This document shows positions 33,077-42,204 of a DNA stretch of 64,000 nucleotides, piece after piece. Numbering within the stretch: the stretch's first letter is position 1; every line of letters begins with the position of its first letter. Where the stretch lies: NCBI GenBank assembly GCA_964423425.1, contig CAYRES010000001.1, positions 62,001-126,000 of the forward strand, in the 5' to 3' direction. Origin of the DNA: CAYRES01 sp964423425 (GTDB lineage Bacteria; Actinomycetota; Thermoleophilia; RBG-16-64-13). Position numbers and translations under genes: made by a program. The notes beneath the pieces are model-generated. The model made no database searches and was not told the origin of the DNA. It saw only the letters and a list, made by a program, of their open reading frames with translations.

Positions 33077-35715
33077 CGCCGGTTTCTCCGCCGCACGCCT
33101 TGGAGGACATCCGAGTACGGTACGAGACCGTACTCGAACGCGTGCGAAACCCGGCGCGCCTCCTGGGCATCGAGCCGGGCGCGGGGCCCGGGTTCGGCTC
33201 GTCATCAGCCTCGGGGCGGGAGGGCCGGCCGATCCGGTCGGAGGGTGAGGAGCCGGATGGCCCGCCGCTCAGGTTCGTGGTGGCCTTTCCGGATGCCTAT
33301 GAGATAGGCATCTCCAACCAGGCCCTGCAGATTCTCTATCATCTCGCCGAGGGGCTTCAGGGAGTGATGGTCGAGCGGGCCTACGTGCCCTGGGTCGACG
33401 TGTCCGAGGAGTTACGGGCCGAGGGCCTCCCACTTCTCACCTGGGAAACATGGACTCCCGTGGTCTCTGCAGACGTGCTGGGCGTGACCATCCAGCACGA
33501 ATTGAACTACACGAACGTACTCGAGCTCTTGGACCTCGCCCAGGTACCGTTACGGGCCGATGACCGCGGCCCCGAGCATCCCTTGGTGGTCGCTGGAGGT
33601 CCGGCCATGCCCAACTTCGCCCCGTTGGCCCCCTACTTCGACGCTTTTGCCGTGGGTGACGGGGAGGAGCTCTTGCCCCCTCTCCTGTCGGCCGTCCGGC
33701 GGGGCCGCCTGGGGGGCGACGACAGGCAAACCGTCAAGCGCGCCTTGGCTGACATCCGGGGCATCTATGTGCCCGGTGAGTCTGTGGCGGTCACGCGGGT
33801 GGCACGTCCGAAGCTCACGGGCTCCCCTTACCCGGTCGGTTGCCTGGTGCCGCTCACCGCCGGGGTACACGACCGCGCATGGATCGAGGTGATGAGGGGG
33901 TGCACGCGGGGGTGCCGTTTCTGTCAGGCGGGTATGTGGTACCGGCCGGTGCGGGAGCGTCCGTCCGCTGAAGTGGCACACATGGCGCTTACACAGATCG
34001 CGGCCAGCGGTCATGAGGAGCTTGCGCTCGGTTCTCTCTCTACCACGGACTACTCGGGTCTTGGTCCACTGCTGGCACTCCTGGGAGAGACGTTGCCGGA
34101 GGTTCGCGTAGGTCTACCCTCGCTGCGCGTGGACTCGGCGGCGGTCCGGCTCTCCCACCTGGTCTCCCCGAAGAGCCGTTCTCTCACCCTGGCTCCGGAG
34201 GCCGCCACTCAGCGTCTTCGTGACGTGATCAACAAGAACGTTGAAGACGCCGACATCGCGGGGGCCGCACGTGAAGCCTTCGGCGTCGGCTACACGAATC
34301 TCAAGCTCTACTTCATGATAGGACTGCCCACTGAGACCGATGAAGACGTGACGGCTATGCTGGCTCTGTGCCGGCGCCTGAAGGAGCTGGGGAGGGAGGC
34401 ACTCGGGAAGGACGCCGGCAGACTGAAGCTCCACGTGAGCGTCACCAACTTCATCCCCAAGCCGCTCACCCCCTTCCAGTGGGAGCCCATGGCAGACCGG
34501 GAGACTCTGGAGCGCCGCCAAGGCATTCTGCGTGGGGGTCTGCGCCGGATGGGCGTACAGCTTGATCTCCATGACATCGAAGCGAGCTATCTCGAAGCGG
34601 CTCTCGCGCGGGGTGGTACAGAGATGGCGGCGGTCGTGGAAAGGGCCTTCCGATTGGGGGCGAGATTCGACTCTTGGACCGAACAGGCTCGGCCCGAGGC
34701 CTGGAGACAGGCGTTCATCGAAGCGGGGCTTTCGGCGGAGGCTCTCGCTACACGTGCGATTCCTCTCGCGGCGGGTGTGCCCTGGGACGTGATCTTCGGC
34801 GGAGTTCCCACCCGGGGCTTCTTGGTCGAGGAGAGAGACAGAGCCTATGCGGGCGTGGTGTCTCCCGACTGCCGGGAAGGGGAGTGTCTTGCCTGTGGGG
34901 CCTGCGAAGGGAACGTACAGGGTGACGTGTACCCAGGTGGGCGCGGGTTGGAAGAGCCGGCTCTGGAGCGTGCGCAGGTCTGTTTTCCGCCGCAAGCGGT
35001 GGACCGTGGCGCCGGTCGTACGCCGGTGCGAGGGCTGTGGGCCGTCCTTGAGTTCTCGGTACGAGGGCGGGCCCGCTTCCTCGCCCACCTCGACACGCTG
35101 GAGGCTCTCCGCCGAAGTGTGCGCCGGGCGGGCGGACGGTTGGCTCTTTCTCAGGGGATGAGGCCGAAGCCGCTTCTCAGTCTCGCGCTCCCCCGGGCCG
35201 TGGGTGTGGAGAGCGAGGCCGAGTATTGCGAGTTCGGGGTGGCGGTTCCGCCTCCTCCCGACTTCGAGGAACGCCTGAGGGACACCCTGCCGCAAGGCTT
35301 CCACCTGCAGTCTCTTACCCGCTGCTCTCTACGCCCTCATCTGGCCGGGAGCGTGGTGGCCGCCGTGTATAAGGCCGGGGTCGAAGGGGCGCAGGTAGGT
35401 AGGTTGGCCCAAGCCGCTGAACTGTATAGTGGGCTTTCGGAGTGCATCGTGGTGAGGGAGAAGCCGGGTAGCCGGCGTGAGGTCGACGTGAGGGCCTACG
35501 TCGAAGAGGTGGCGGTCACCTCTTCATGCGGGACGCAGCCGGGTGGCGAACGGTGCACGCTTGTGTTCCGGGCGGTTGTGAGCCCCCAGGGAACCGTGCG
35601 CCCCGAGGAGGTGGTGACGGCTCTCGCCGGGCTGAGTGGGCTCGAGGAAGGGGTCATTCGGGTGAAGGATATCGTGCGTGTGGAGGTGGAGTTCCGGGAT
35701 GAGGTGGACGAGTGA
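33073..35715 (+). CDS. Radical SAM protein fused to DUF2344 (TIGR03960/TIGR03936 type)
   Basis: This 880-residue fusion has three parts. Residues about 55-190 form a cobalamin-binding-like N-domain (AFPDAYEIGISNQALQILY). The radical SAM core has Cx3Cx2C at C277, C281 and C284 (GCTRGCRFCQAG), which binds the 4Fe-4S cluster that cleaves S-adenosylmethionine. From about residue 655 a DUF2344 domain follows (RARFLAHLDTLEALRR, then SQGMRPKPLLSLALP). A cysteine cluster GECLACGACE near residue 600 may bind metal. The target is unknown; a place beside RNase E/G and the L21/L27 genes, seen in many bacteria, suggests RNA or ribosome modification. It overlaps rng by four bases (GTGA). Confidence 0.88.
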   Translation: MTPVSPPHALEDIRVRYETVLERVRNPARLLGIEPGAGPGFGSSSASGREGRPIRSEGEEPDGPPLRFVVAFPDAYEIGISNQALQILYHLAEGLQGVMVERAYVPWVDVSEELRAEGLPLLTWETWTPVVSADVLGVTIQHELNYTNVLELLDLAQVPLRADDRGPEHPLVVAGGPAMPNFAPLAPYFDAFAVGDGEELLPPLLSAVRRGRLGGDDRQTVKRALADIRGIYVPGESVAVTRVARPKLTGSPYPVGCLVPLTAGVHDRAWIEVMRGCTRGCRFCQAGMWYRPVRERPSAEVAHMALTQIAASGHEELALGSLSTTDYSGLGPLLALLGETLPEVRVGLPSLRVDSAAVRLSHLVSPKSRSLTLAPEAATQRLRDVINKNVEDADIAGAAREAFGVGYTNLKLYFMIGLPTETDEDVTAMLALCRRLKELGREALGKDAGRLKLHVSVTNFIPKPLTPFQWEPMADRETLERRQGILRGGLRRMGVQLDLHDIEASYLEAALARGGTEMAAVVERAFRLGARFDSWTEQARPEAWRQAFIEAGLSAEALATRAIPLAAGVPWDVIFGGVPTRGFLVEERDRAYAGVVSPDCREGECLACGACEGNVQGDVYPGGRGLEEPALERAQVCFPPQAVDRGAGRTPVRGLWAVLEFSVRGRARFLAHLDTLEALRRSVRRAGGRLALSQGMRPKPLLSLALPRAVGVESEAEYCEFGVAVPPPPDFEERLRDTLPQGFHLQSLTRCSLRPHLAGSVVAAVYKAGVEGAQVGRLAQAAELYSGLSECIVVREKPGSRREVDVRAYVEEVAVTSSCGTQPGGERCTLVFRAVVSPQGTVRPEEVVTALAGLSGLEEGVIRVKDIVRVEVEFRDEVDE

Positions 35716-37376
35716 CTAAGGCGCTCCTCATCAGTGTTGATACGCGGGAAACGCGTGTCGCCATACTTGAAGACAACCGACTGGCGGAGTTCTACCTGGA
35801 GCGCTCCGACCGGCGTTCTCTCGTGGGAAACATCTACAAGGGCAAGGTGGTCAACGTGCTCGCCGGCATGGACGCCGCCTTCGTCGATATCGGCTTGCCG
35901 AAGAACGGCTTTCTGTATGTCGATGACATCTTCCTGCCGGTCGACGCCGACAACCGCAAGAAGCGCATAACCCAGTTGGTGAAGACCGGTCAGGACATCG
36001 TGGTCCAGGTGACGAAGGACCCGATGGGTACCAAGGGTCCGAGACTCACCAGCGAGCTCAGTGTGGCCGGACGCTACCTCGTGTATGTGCCCGCCGGTTC
36101 GATGTGCGGCGTGTCCCGCCGTCTGAGCGACGTCGAGAGGCAGCGATTGCGCCGCTTGGCTCACGAATTGAGGCCGGCGAAGGCCGGCCTCATTGTACGT
36201 ACGGTGGCCGAAGGTGTGAGTGAGAAAGCGATTGAGCGAGACCTGCGCTACCTGGAGAAGGTGTGGGCTTCGGTACAGCGCCGCCTCGAAGGCCAAGCGC
36301 TCGGACTCGTGTACACGGAGGCGGAACTTGCGCTCAAGGTGGTCCGCGACCTGGTGTCCGACGACTTCTCACGCATCCTGGTCGATGACGAAGCGCAGCG
36401 CAGGCGCATCGCCGGATTTCTGGAGACCACCACCCCGGAACTCTCCGACCGCGTGGAGATGTACCGGGGCAACCGTCCCCTGTTCGAGGCGCACGGCATC
36501 GAGGCCGAACTGAACAAGGCGCTTCTGCGCCGGGCCGATCTGCCCTCGGGTGGCTATCTCGTCATAGACAAGACCGAGGCCATGACGGTGATAGATGTAA
36601 ACACCGGGCGGTATGTCGGCCGCAAGTACCTCGAGGACACCATCTTGCGCACGAATCTGGAGGCCTGCCGCGAAATCGTGCGCCAACTCCGTGTGCGGGA
36701 CATAGGCGGCATCATCGTGATCGACTTCATCGACATGGCCCGCCGGGAGAACCGGGAGCAGGTGCTGGTGGCCCTGCAGGCCGAACTCGAGAAGGATCGC
36801 ACCAAGACGTACGTGGTCGAGCTATCTCCCCTGGGCCTTGTGGAAATGACACGGCAGAACGTGACAGACGGCATTCGCGGCATCATGACCGTGGATTGTC
36901 CTTCCTGCAGTGGGGAGGGCGTCATTGTCTCTCCCGAGAGCTGCGCCATAGCCGTTGAACGCCGCCTCCAGGCCATGGCCGAGAACTCGAGCCAAGAAGC
37001 CTTCTTGGTGGAGGTTCATCCGAGTGTGGCTCGTCTGCTTGCCGCCGAGGATGGGCTGCGCACCCGGCGCCTGGCCGACAGAACCGGGAAGTTCTTCAGC
37101 TTCGAGGTCGATGAGATGCTTCCCAGAGACGGAATGTACGTGAGTGCCGAAGGGGCCAGAGAGGTGATTGCACGCGCGGCGCTTCCCGTGGCGCAGGGCC
37201 AGCGGGTACACCTCCTCATTGAGGAACGCAACGTGTACGATCCGCGCGATGGAGTGGGTAGGGTGGGAGGTTACTCCGTGTGCGTGGCCGACGCCGGAGG
37301 CCAGGTGGGGAGTAAGGTGACGGTGATAATCGACAGGGCCACCAGGAACTGTGGGTACGGCCACGTGGAGACGTGA
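35712..37376 (+). CDS. rng: Ribonuclease E/G
   Basis: An endoribonuclease of the RNase E/G family that processes rRNA and starts mRNA decay. The 554-residue protein has the S1-like RNA-binding region (SLVGNIYKGKVVNVLAGMDAAFVDIG), the catalytic Mg-binding D295 (VIDVNTGRYVG) and D338 (IDFIDM), 43 residues apart as in E. coli RNase E, and the zinc-link CPSC at 396-399. It lacks the long disordered scaffold of RNase E, so it is closer to RNase G in layout. Start GTG overlaps the upstream stop; the first residues TKALLISVD fit the family. Confidence 0.93.
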   Translation: MTKALLISVDTRETRVAILEDNRLAEFYLERSDRRSLVGNIYKGKVVNVLAGMDAAFVDIGLPKNGFLYVDDIFLPVDADNRKKRITQLVKTGQDIVVQVTKDPMGTKGPRLTSELSVAGRYLVYVPAGSMCGVSRRLSDVERQRLRRLAHELRPAKAGLIVRTVAEGVSEKAIERDLRYLEKVWASVQRRLEGQALGLVYTEAELALKVVRDLVSDDFSRILVDDEAQRRRIAGFLETTTPELSDRVEMYRGNRPLFEAHGIEAELNKALLRRADLPSGGYLVIDKTEAMTVIDVNTGRYVGRKYLEDTILRTNLEACREIVRQLRVRDIGGIIVIDFIDMARRENREQVLVALQAELEKDRTKTYVVELSPLGLVEMTRQNVTDGIRGIMTVDCPSCSGEGVIVSPESCAIAVERRLQAMAENSSQEAFLVEVHPSVARLLAAEDGLRTRRLADRTGKFFSFEVDEMLPRDGMYVSAEGAREVIARAALPVAQGQRVHLLIEERNVYDPRDGVGRVGGYSVCVADAGGQVGSKVTVIIDRATRNCGYGHVET

Positions 37377-37438
37377 GGCGCGTCGTAGGCAGCCGGTAGG
37401 GCGGGCAGGACATGGTGCTGGGCATGGGGCCGCTTTGT

Positions 37439-37537
37439 TGCTATAATTCCGCGTTCGCGGGCCCAGTGCACGCTGACACCTGAGAGAACCCGGTCCACGC
37501 CGGTGCAGACGATTTACGAGAGCGAGGGACGTGCGGC
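37439..37537 (+). promoter_or_regulatory. Extended -10 promoter and leader of rplU-rpmA
   Basis: TG-C-TATAAT (37439-37447) is a perfect extended -10 element; no good -35 is seen, which is usual for this type. The leader of about 80 bases has a palindrome CCGCG-TT-CGCGG (37449-37460) and further GC-rich stems, and could be an L21-type autoregulatory leader, although I could not match the known consensus. The 62 bases between rng and this box hold no gene. Confidence 0.6.
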
Positions 37538-37840
37538 ATGTTTGCGATAGTGGATGTCGGTGGGAAGCAGTATCGGGCGGAAGTCGGCAGCGATTTGCTG
37601 GTCGATAGGCTCGATGCGGCTCCCGGCGATACCGTTGAGTTGAGGCCTCTTCTGATTCAGACAGAGGACCAGACCGCCTTTGTCTCCGACGACAATCCCG
37701 GTACGGTCAAAGCCAAGGTTGTCGAACATCTTCGCGGTCCCAAGCTTATCGTCTTCAAGTTCAAGCCGAAGCGTGGGTATCGTCGCAAGACCGGGTTCCG
37801 CAGCGCACTCACGCGGCTGTCGGTTGAGAGCATTTCCTAG
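37538..37840 (+). CDS. rplU: 50S ribosomal protein L21
   Basis: The 100-residue protein begins with the family signature MFAIVDVGGKQYRAEVG, has a central strand region with VKAKVVEHLRGPKLIVFKFK and the C-terminal KRGYRRKTGFRSALTRLSVESIS, which binds 23S rRNA. Length and order (L21 then L27) are standard. GCGAGGGACG lies before the ATG. rpmA follows after 14 bases. Confidence 0.97.
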   Translation: MFAIVDVGGKQYRAEVGSDLLVDRLDAAPGDTVELRPLLIQTEDQTAFVSDDNPGTVKAKVVEHLRGPKLIVFKFKPKRGYRRKTGFRSALTRLSVESIS

Positions 37841-37854
37841 CACGAGGTCTAGTC

Positions 37855-38106
37855 ATGGCACACAAAAAAGGTGGCGGTAGCTCGAAGAACGGCCGTGATT
37901 CCAACTCACAGAGGCTGGGGGTCAAGGCGTTCGGAGGCGAATTGGTAAGCGCGGGCTCGATTCTTGTTCGCCAGAGAGGCACCCGCTTTCGTCCGGGCGA
38001 CAACGTCGGCATCGGTTCAGACGATACCCTCTTTGCCAAGGTGAACGGCAAGGTGGTCTTCAGTCGCGGCCGGCGTGGCCGGAGTGTGAGTATTCTGGCG
38101 GAGTAG
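37855..38106 (+). CDS. rpmA: 50S ribosomal protein L27
   Basis: The 83-residue protein starts MAHKKGGGSSKNGRDSNSQR, the conserved N-terminal tail that reaches the peptidyl transferase centre, and contains GSILVRQRGTRFRPGDNVG. There is no N-terminal cleavage extension of the Firmicute type, which fits an actinobacterial origin. A strong hairpin follows 40 bases downstream. Confidence 0.97.
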   Translation: MAHKKGGGSSKNGRDSNSQRLGVKAFGGELVSAGSILVRQRGTRFRPGDNVGIGSDDTLFAKVNGKVVFSRGRRGRSVSILAE

Positions 38107-38145
38107 GCCAACGGTCCTGCTCCGGTCGAGTTCCCACGATTCCAT

Positions 38146-38199
38146 GCGGGGGAGGCGGCCTGCCTTTGAGGTGGGCCGCCCCCCCCGCTCTCTTTCATT
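38146..38199 (+). terminator. Strong terminator-like hairpin between rpmA and obg
   Basis: A 15-base arm (38146-38160, GCGGGGGAGGCGGCC) pairs with 38174-38188 with a single mismatch, around a 13-base loop, and is followed by a T-rich stretch TCTCTTTCATT (38189-38199). This is the best intrinsic terminator in the window. It ends only 11 bases before the obg start codon, so obg either depends on read-through or has a promoter not visible to me; it could also act as an attenuator. Confidence 0.75.
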
Positions 38200-38210
38200 G
38201 TGGTGTAGGG

Positions 38211-39602
38211 ATGTTCCATGATCGCGTGAAGATTCATGTAGTCGCCGGTCGAGGAGGGAATGGGTGCGTGTCCTTCCGAAGGGAGAAACACGTCCCCCGG
38301 GGAGGGCCTGACGGCGGCGACGGAGGCCCGGGAGGCGATGTCTGGCTCCATGCGGACCCCCAGGTGCGCGACCTCCGCCATCTTGCCCGGCACCCTCACC
38401 ATCGAGCAGAGCGGGGCGTCCACGGCCAGGGGGCGCAGAAAAGCGGAGCCCGCGGAGGCGATTGCAGGATTGCAGTACCGGTGGGCACCCAGGTGTGGCA
38501 GGAGGGTAGGCTGCTGACGGACCTCGTCCGTGCCGGAGAGAAGGTGAGAGTGATGGCAGGCGGCGAAGGCGGCCGCGGAAATGCGCGCTTTGTCACGGCG
38601 ACCCGCCAAGCACCGAAGTTCGCTGAGTTGGGAGAGGAGGGCGCTTCGGGATGGCTTCTTCTCACCTTGAAGCTCATGGCAGATGCAGGTCTCGCCGGTC
38701 TTCCCAACGCGGGCAAGTCGTTGCTCTTGCGCCGGCTCTCGAACGCCAAGCCGAAGGTGGCGTCGTATCCCTTCACGACGGTGGAGCCGCTTCTCGGGGT
38801 GGTGGAAGTGCCCGGCACGGAGATGTCATTCACCTTGGCCGATGTACCGGGTCTGCTGGAGGGGGCGGCTCTGGGCACCGGGCTGGGCCACGAGTTTCTG
38901 GCCCACCTGGAGCGCTGCCACCTCATTCTGCATATGGTCGACCTGAGTGGGTACTACGGCGACGACCCACTCGACAACTTCCGCACCATCCTCGCTGAAC
39001 TGGAGGCTCACGCCTCCTCCCTCGCGGCCAAGCCGCAGATAGTGCTCCTGAATAAGATCGACGTGCTGAGTGCTGAGGATGTCGCGAGACGGGTGAAGGG
39101 GTTCCGTTCCGAAGTGGAGTCCCTGCGCTCGGCCGGCCATCCCGCCTTCAGCTTCAGGCTTGGTGAGGAGCTTCCGCCGGAGGCCTCGCTGATCTGGACG
39201 GTGTCGGCGGCGACGGGCGAGGGGTTGAGTGATCTGGTGCGGTTCGTGGGCCGGGTGGTGCAGAGCTTGCGGGTGGGACAGGGGAAAGAAGCCGAAGGCC
39301 GGGCACCGGCCCCCGGCACTGACGCGCAGCTTGGCGAGCGGAGCGGCTCGGGCCACGTGTTGTTCCGTCCGCGTCCTCACAGCGGGCCGGCCTTCGCCGT
39401 GAGACGCGAGAGCGGAGTCTTCGTGGTCGAAGGCGAGGCTGTGTCGAGACTCGTCCGCAAGACCGATTTCGCCAATGACGAAGCGGTGAAGTACTTGGAC
39501 GAACGGCTGGAGAGGCTCGGGGTCGACGATGCCCTTGCCGAGATGGGAGCCGAGCCGGGTGATGAGGTACGCATCGACGGTCACACCTTTGAGTACAGTT
39601 GA
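38211..39602 (+). CDS. obg: GTPase Obg/CgtA
   Basis: Obg is a ribosome-linked GTPase needed for late 50S assembly and stress control. ATG 38211 gives 463 residues and starts at the Obg fold (FHDRVKIHVVAGRGGNGC). The Gly-rich domain is followed by the G domain: P-loop GLPNAGKS (163-170), SYPFTTVEP, DVPGLLEGA, NKID and SAATGEG. After an Ala/Pro/Gly-rich linker, the C-terminal OCT domain (about 395-463) holds FEYS at the end, as in Firmicute and actinobacterial CgtA. The start lies just after a terminator-like hairpin; GTGTAGGG is the only ribosome site candidate. Confidence 0.95.
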   Translation: MFHDRVKIHVVAGRGGNGCVSFRREKHVPRGGPDGGDGGPGGDVWLHADPQVRDLRHLARHPHHRAERGVHGQGAQKSGARGGDCRIAVPVGTQVWQEGRLLTDLVRAGEKVRVMAGGEGGRGNARFVTATRQAPKFAELGEEGASGWLLLTLKLMADAGLAGLPNAGKSLLLRRLSNAKPKVASYPFTTVEPLLGVVEVPGTEMSFTLADVPGLLEGAALGTGLGHEFLAHLERCHLILHMVDLSGYYGDDPLDNFRTILAELEAHASSLAAKPQIVLLNKIDVLSAEDVARRVKGFRSEVESLRSAGHPAFSFRLGEELPPEASLIWTVSAATGEGLSDLVRFVGRVVQSLRVGQGKEAEGRAPAPGTDAQLGERSGSGHVLFRPRPHSGPAFAVRRESGVFVVEGEAVSRLVRKTDFANDEAVKYLDERLERLGVDDALAEMGAEPGDEVRIDGHTFEYS

Positions 39603-39711
39603 GGGCATGACGGCGGCGGGCCAGCGGGGTCGAGGGACCTCCTGCCGGCTCACCCCCCGGGTGCCGCCTGGAACGTAGGGAGCCAGATCATTGAAGGGTA
39701 GACGATCGAAC

Positions 39712-40800
39712 ATGATAGCCGTGGTGAAGATCGGTTCAAGTACTCTCACCGACGAACGCGGTCGGTTCCGGTTGGGCCCGATGGCGGGCAGGGTGGCCGA
39801 GATCTGTGAACTGCAGCGGCGGGGTCATCGGATGGTGCTGGTGTCGTCGGGCGCCGTGTCTTCGGCGTTGGGGCCGCTGCGCATGAGTTCGCGGCCCTCT
39901 GAGGTGGTCGACCAGCAGGCTGCAGCTGCGGTGGGGCAGGCCCGCCTCTTCCACGCCTATAGCGAACTGTTCGGCCACGAAGAGGTGGTCACCGCCCAGG
40001 TGTTGCTCACGGCCTTCGACATCGCGGCGAGGGCACAGTATCTCAATGCCCGCAACACTCTCAACCGGCTGCTGGAGTGGGGCGTGGTACCCGTTGTGAA
40101 CGAGAACGACACCACTTCCACGGAGGAGTTGTGTTTTGGCGACAACGACATGCTGGCCGCCCAGGTCGCCCTTCTCCTTCGCGCCGATCTGTTGGTGCTG
40201 CTCACCGATACCGAGGGCCTCTACACCTCCAATCCTCGGTTCGATCCTAAGGCGGAACTCATCCGGGAGGTAGGCGATTTCCATGAACTGGAGACCATCT
40301 CGACCGATTCCCAGGGTCCGTTGGGCCGGGGCGGCATGGCGAGCAAGGTGAGGGCGGCCCGCGTGGCTACCAGTGGTGGCGTGCGCACGGTCATCGCCCG
40401 GGGTACTCGTTCTTCGGTCATCACCGAGTGTGTCGAGGGCAGGGACGTGGGTACGCGTTTCCACCCCCGTGATCTGGGGCTGGGATCTTTCAAGCTTTGG
40501 CTGCTATACGGCAAGCCCGTATGCGGCCGGGTGTGGGTGGACCCGGGCGCCGAAGCCGCCCTCCGGGGGCAGGGAAGCCTGCTGCCGGTGGGTGTCACAG
40601 CCGTGGAGGGGGATTTCCGTGTAGGCGATGCTGTGTGCATTATGACAGTCGAGGGCAGAGAACTCGCCAGAGGTGTTGCAAATTACACATCTGAGGAGCT
40701 TGATAGAATCAAGGGCATGCGGAGCGATAAGGCCGGGGAGCTTCTCCATCAACCCAGCACCGAAGCGGTTCACCGAGACCACTTGGTGTTGGTGGAGTAG
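39712..40800 (+). CDS. proB: Glutamate 5-kinase
   Basis: First step of proline synthesis: phosphorylates glutamate. ATG 39712 gives 362 residues and places VVKIGSSTLT at the N-terminus; a TTG at 39691 with GGGAG nine bases before it would add seven. The amino acid kinase domain has VSSGAVSSALG, the glutamate site NENDTTSTEE and FGDNDMLAA, LTDTEGLYTSNP and GRGGMASKVRAA. A PUA domain fills about 267-362 (GRVWVDPGAEAALR). All expected active-site parts are present. proA follows after 40 bases. Confidence 0.93.
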   Translation: MIAVVKIGSSTLTDERGRFRLGPMAGRVAEICELQRRGHRMVLVSSGAVSSALGPLRMSSRPSEVVDQQAAAAVGQARLFHAYSELFGHEEVVTAQVLLTAFDIAARAQYLNARNTLNRLLEWGVVPVVNENDTTSTEELCFGDNDMLAAQVALLLRADLLVLLTDTEGLYTSNPRFDPKAELIREVGDFHELETISTDSQGPLGRGGMASKVRAARVATSGGVRTVIARGTRSSVITECVEGRDVGTRFHPRDLGLGSFKLWLLYGKPVCGRVWVDPGAEAALRGQGSLLPVGVTAVEGDFRVGDAVCIMTVEGRELARGVANYTSEELDRIKGMRSDKAGELLHQPSTEAVHRDHLVLVE

Positions 40801-40840
40801 GGCTCGTGGTCCCGACGAGGGTGCGTAACGAGGAGATTGT

Positions 40841-42094
40841 GTGGACGTAAGGAGGGTGGCTCAATCGGCGCGGGAGGCCTCTCGGCGGCTGGGAGCGGCT
40901 TCGTCATCTGTGAGGAACGAGGCTCTTCTGCAGATGGCCGATGCTCTGGAGCGGCGCATGGCTGAGATTCTACAGGAGAACGAAGAGGACCTGGCACAAG
41001 GACGCCGCAAGAACCTCCCCGCCTCCTTGCTCGACCGTCTTCTTCTTGACGAGCATCGCATCAAGAGCACAGCGGAGGGCATTCGTGCCCTGGTGGGTCT
41101 ACCCGATCCAGTGGGAGAGGTGATCGAGGGGTGGCGCACCGCGGAAGGTTTGGCTATCGAGAAGCGGCGGGTGCCCTTTGGAGTCGTGGCGGTCATCTAC
41201 GAGTCCCGTCCTCAGATAACATCCGATGCGGCGGCTCTCTGCATCAAGACCGGTAACGCGGTCATCCTGCGGGGTGGTACCGATTCCTTCCGGTCGAACC
41301 GCATCATGGCCGAGATCCTCACCGGTGCCCTGATCGAGGCGGAGCTTCCCCGCGAAGCCATTCAGTTCATCGGCTCTACAGACCGGTCAGTGTTGGTCGA
41401 TCTGCTGCAACTCTCCGATCTCATCGACCTGGCGATTCCCCGGGGCGGCGAGATGATCCAGCAGTTCCTCGCTGAGCATTCTCGCATCCCGGTCATCTTC
41501 GCAGCGGGAGGCAACTGCCACGTGTTTGTGGACCGCTCGGCCGACCTCGATCAGGCGCTGAGCGTTGTGCTCAACTCGAAGGTCCAGCGCCCCGGCGTGG
41601 GTAGCGCGGCTGAAACCTTGTTGGTGCACAGAGACGTGGCCGCTTCGTTTCTCCCACGTGCGGTTCATGATTTGCGTGAGCGGGGGGTACGCGTCTATGC
41701 CGACGAGGCGACGCGCGAGGTACTGCAACCCGACGAGGCCGGGGTTCTCCCAGCCACCGAACAACACTTCGCCACTGAGTTCCTCGCTCTGGAGATGGCC
41801 GTCCGTGTGGTACACAGCATCGAGGAGGCGTTGGAGCACATTGCTCGTTACGGAACGGGCCATTCCGAAGCCATTGTCACCAGAGATCTGGCCTCCGCCC
41901 GGCGTTTCACCGATGAGGTCGATGCAGCCGCCGTGTACGTGAACGCCTCCACGCGCTTCACCGACGGGGCGGCATTCGGCCTGGGGGCCGAGATCGGCAT
42001 CTCGACACAGAAGCTCCATGCGCGTGGTCCGTTGGCGATGCGCGAGCTCACTTCCACCAAGTATGTGGTGTTCGGCGACGGCCAGGTGCGCTAG
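40841..42094 (+). CDS. proA: Gamma-glutamyl phosphate reductase-like protein lacking the catalytic cysteine
   Basis: Second step of proline synthesis, NADPH-dependent reduction of glutamyl phosphate. The 417-residue length, RRVPFGVVAVIYESRPQ, GNAVILRGG, IPRGGEMIQ, GGNCHVFVD and the ProA signature HIARYGTGHSEAI are all present. The active site is not: where relatives have the nucleophile in a C-N-x-x-E-T-L-L-V motif (QRPSTCNTVETLLV in E. coli), this protein has V253-G254-S255-A-A-E-T-L-L-V. Gly replaces the Cys and Ser the Asn, which takes three base changes in two codons, not one error. AGGAG precedes GTG 40841. It follows proB as usual. Activity is doubtful. Confidence 0.9.
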   Translation: MDVRRVAQSAREASRRLGAASSSVRNEALLQMADALERRMAEILQENEEDLAQGRRKNLPASLLDRLLLDEHRIKSTAEGIRALVGLPDPVGEVIEGWRTAEGLAIEKRRVPFGVVAVIYESRPQITSDAAALCIKTGNAVILRGGTDSFRSNRIMAEILTGALIEAELPREAIQFIGSTDRSVLVDLLQLSDLIDLAIPRGGEMIQQFLAEHSRIPVIFAAGGNCHVFVDRSADLDQALSVVLNSKVQRPGVGSAAETLLVHRDVAASFLPRAVHDLRERGVRVYADEATREVLQPDEAGVLPATEQHFATEFLALEMAVRVVHSIEEALEHIARYGTGHSEAIVTRDLASARRFTDEVDAAAVYVNASTRFTDGAAFGLGAEIGISTQKLHARGPLAMRELTSTKYVVFGDGQVR

Positions 42095-42204
42095 ACGGCG
42101 GTAGCGCCGACGTGAACGCGGCCGGCAGCGGTACGTAGGGGCGAAGGCGTGAGTGACAGGGGAGAAGTGTGGGCGCTCTAGGGCCACTCCAACCACGGCA
42201 GGGC

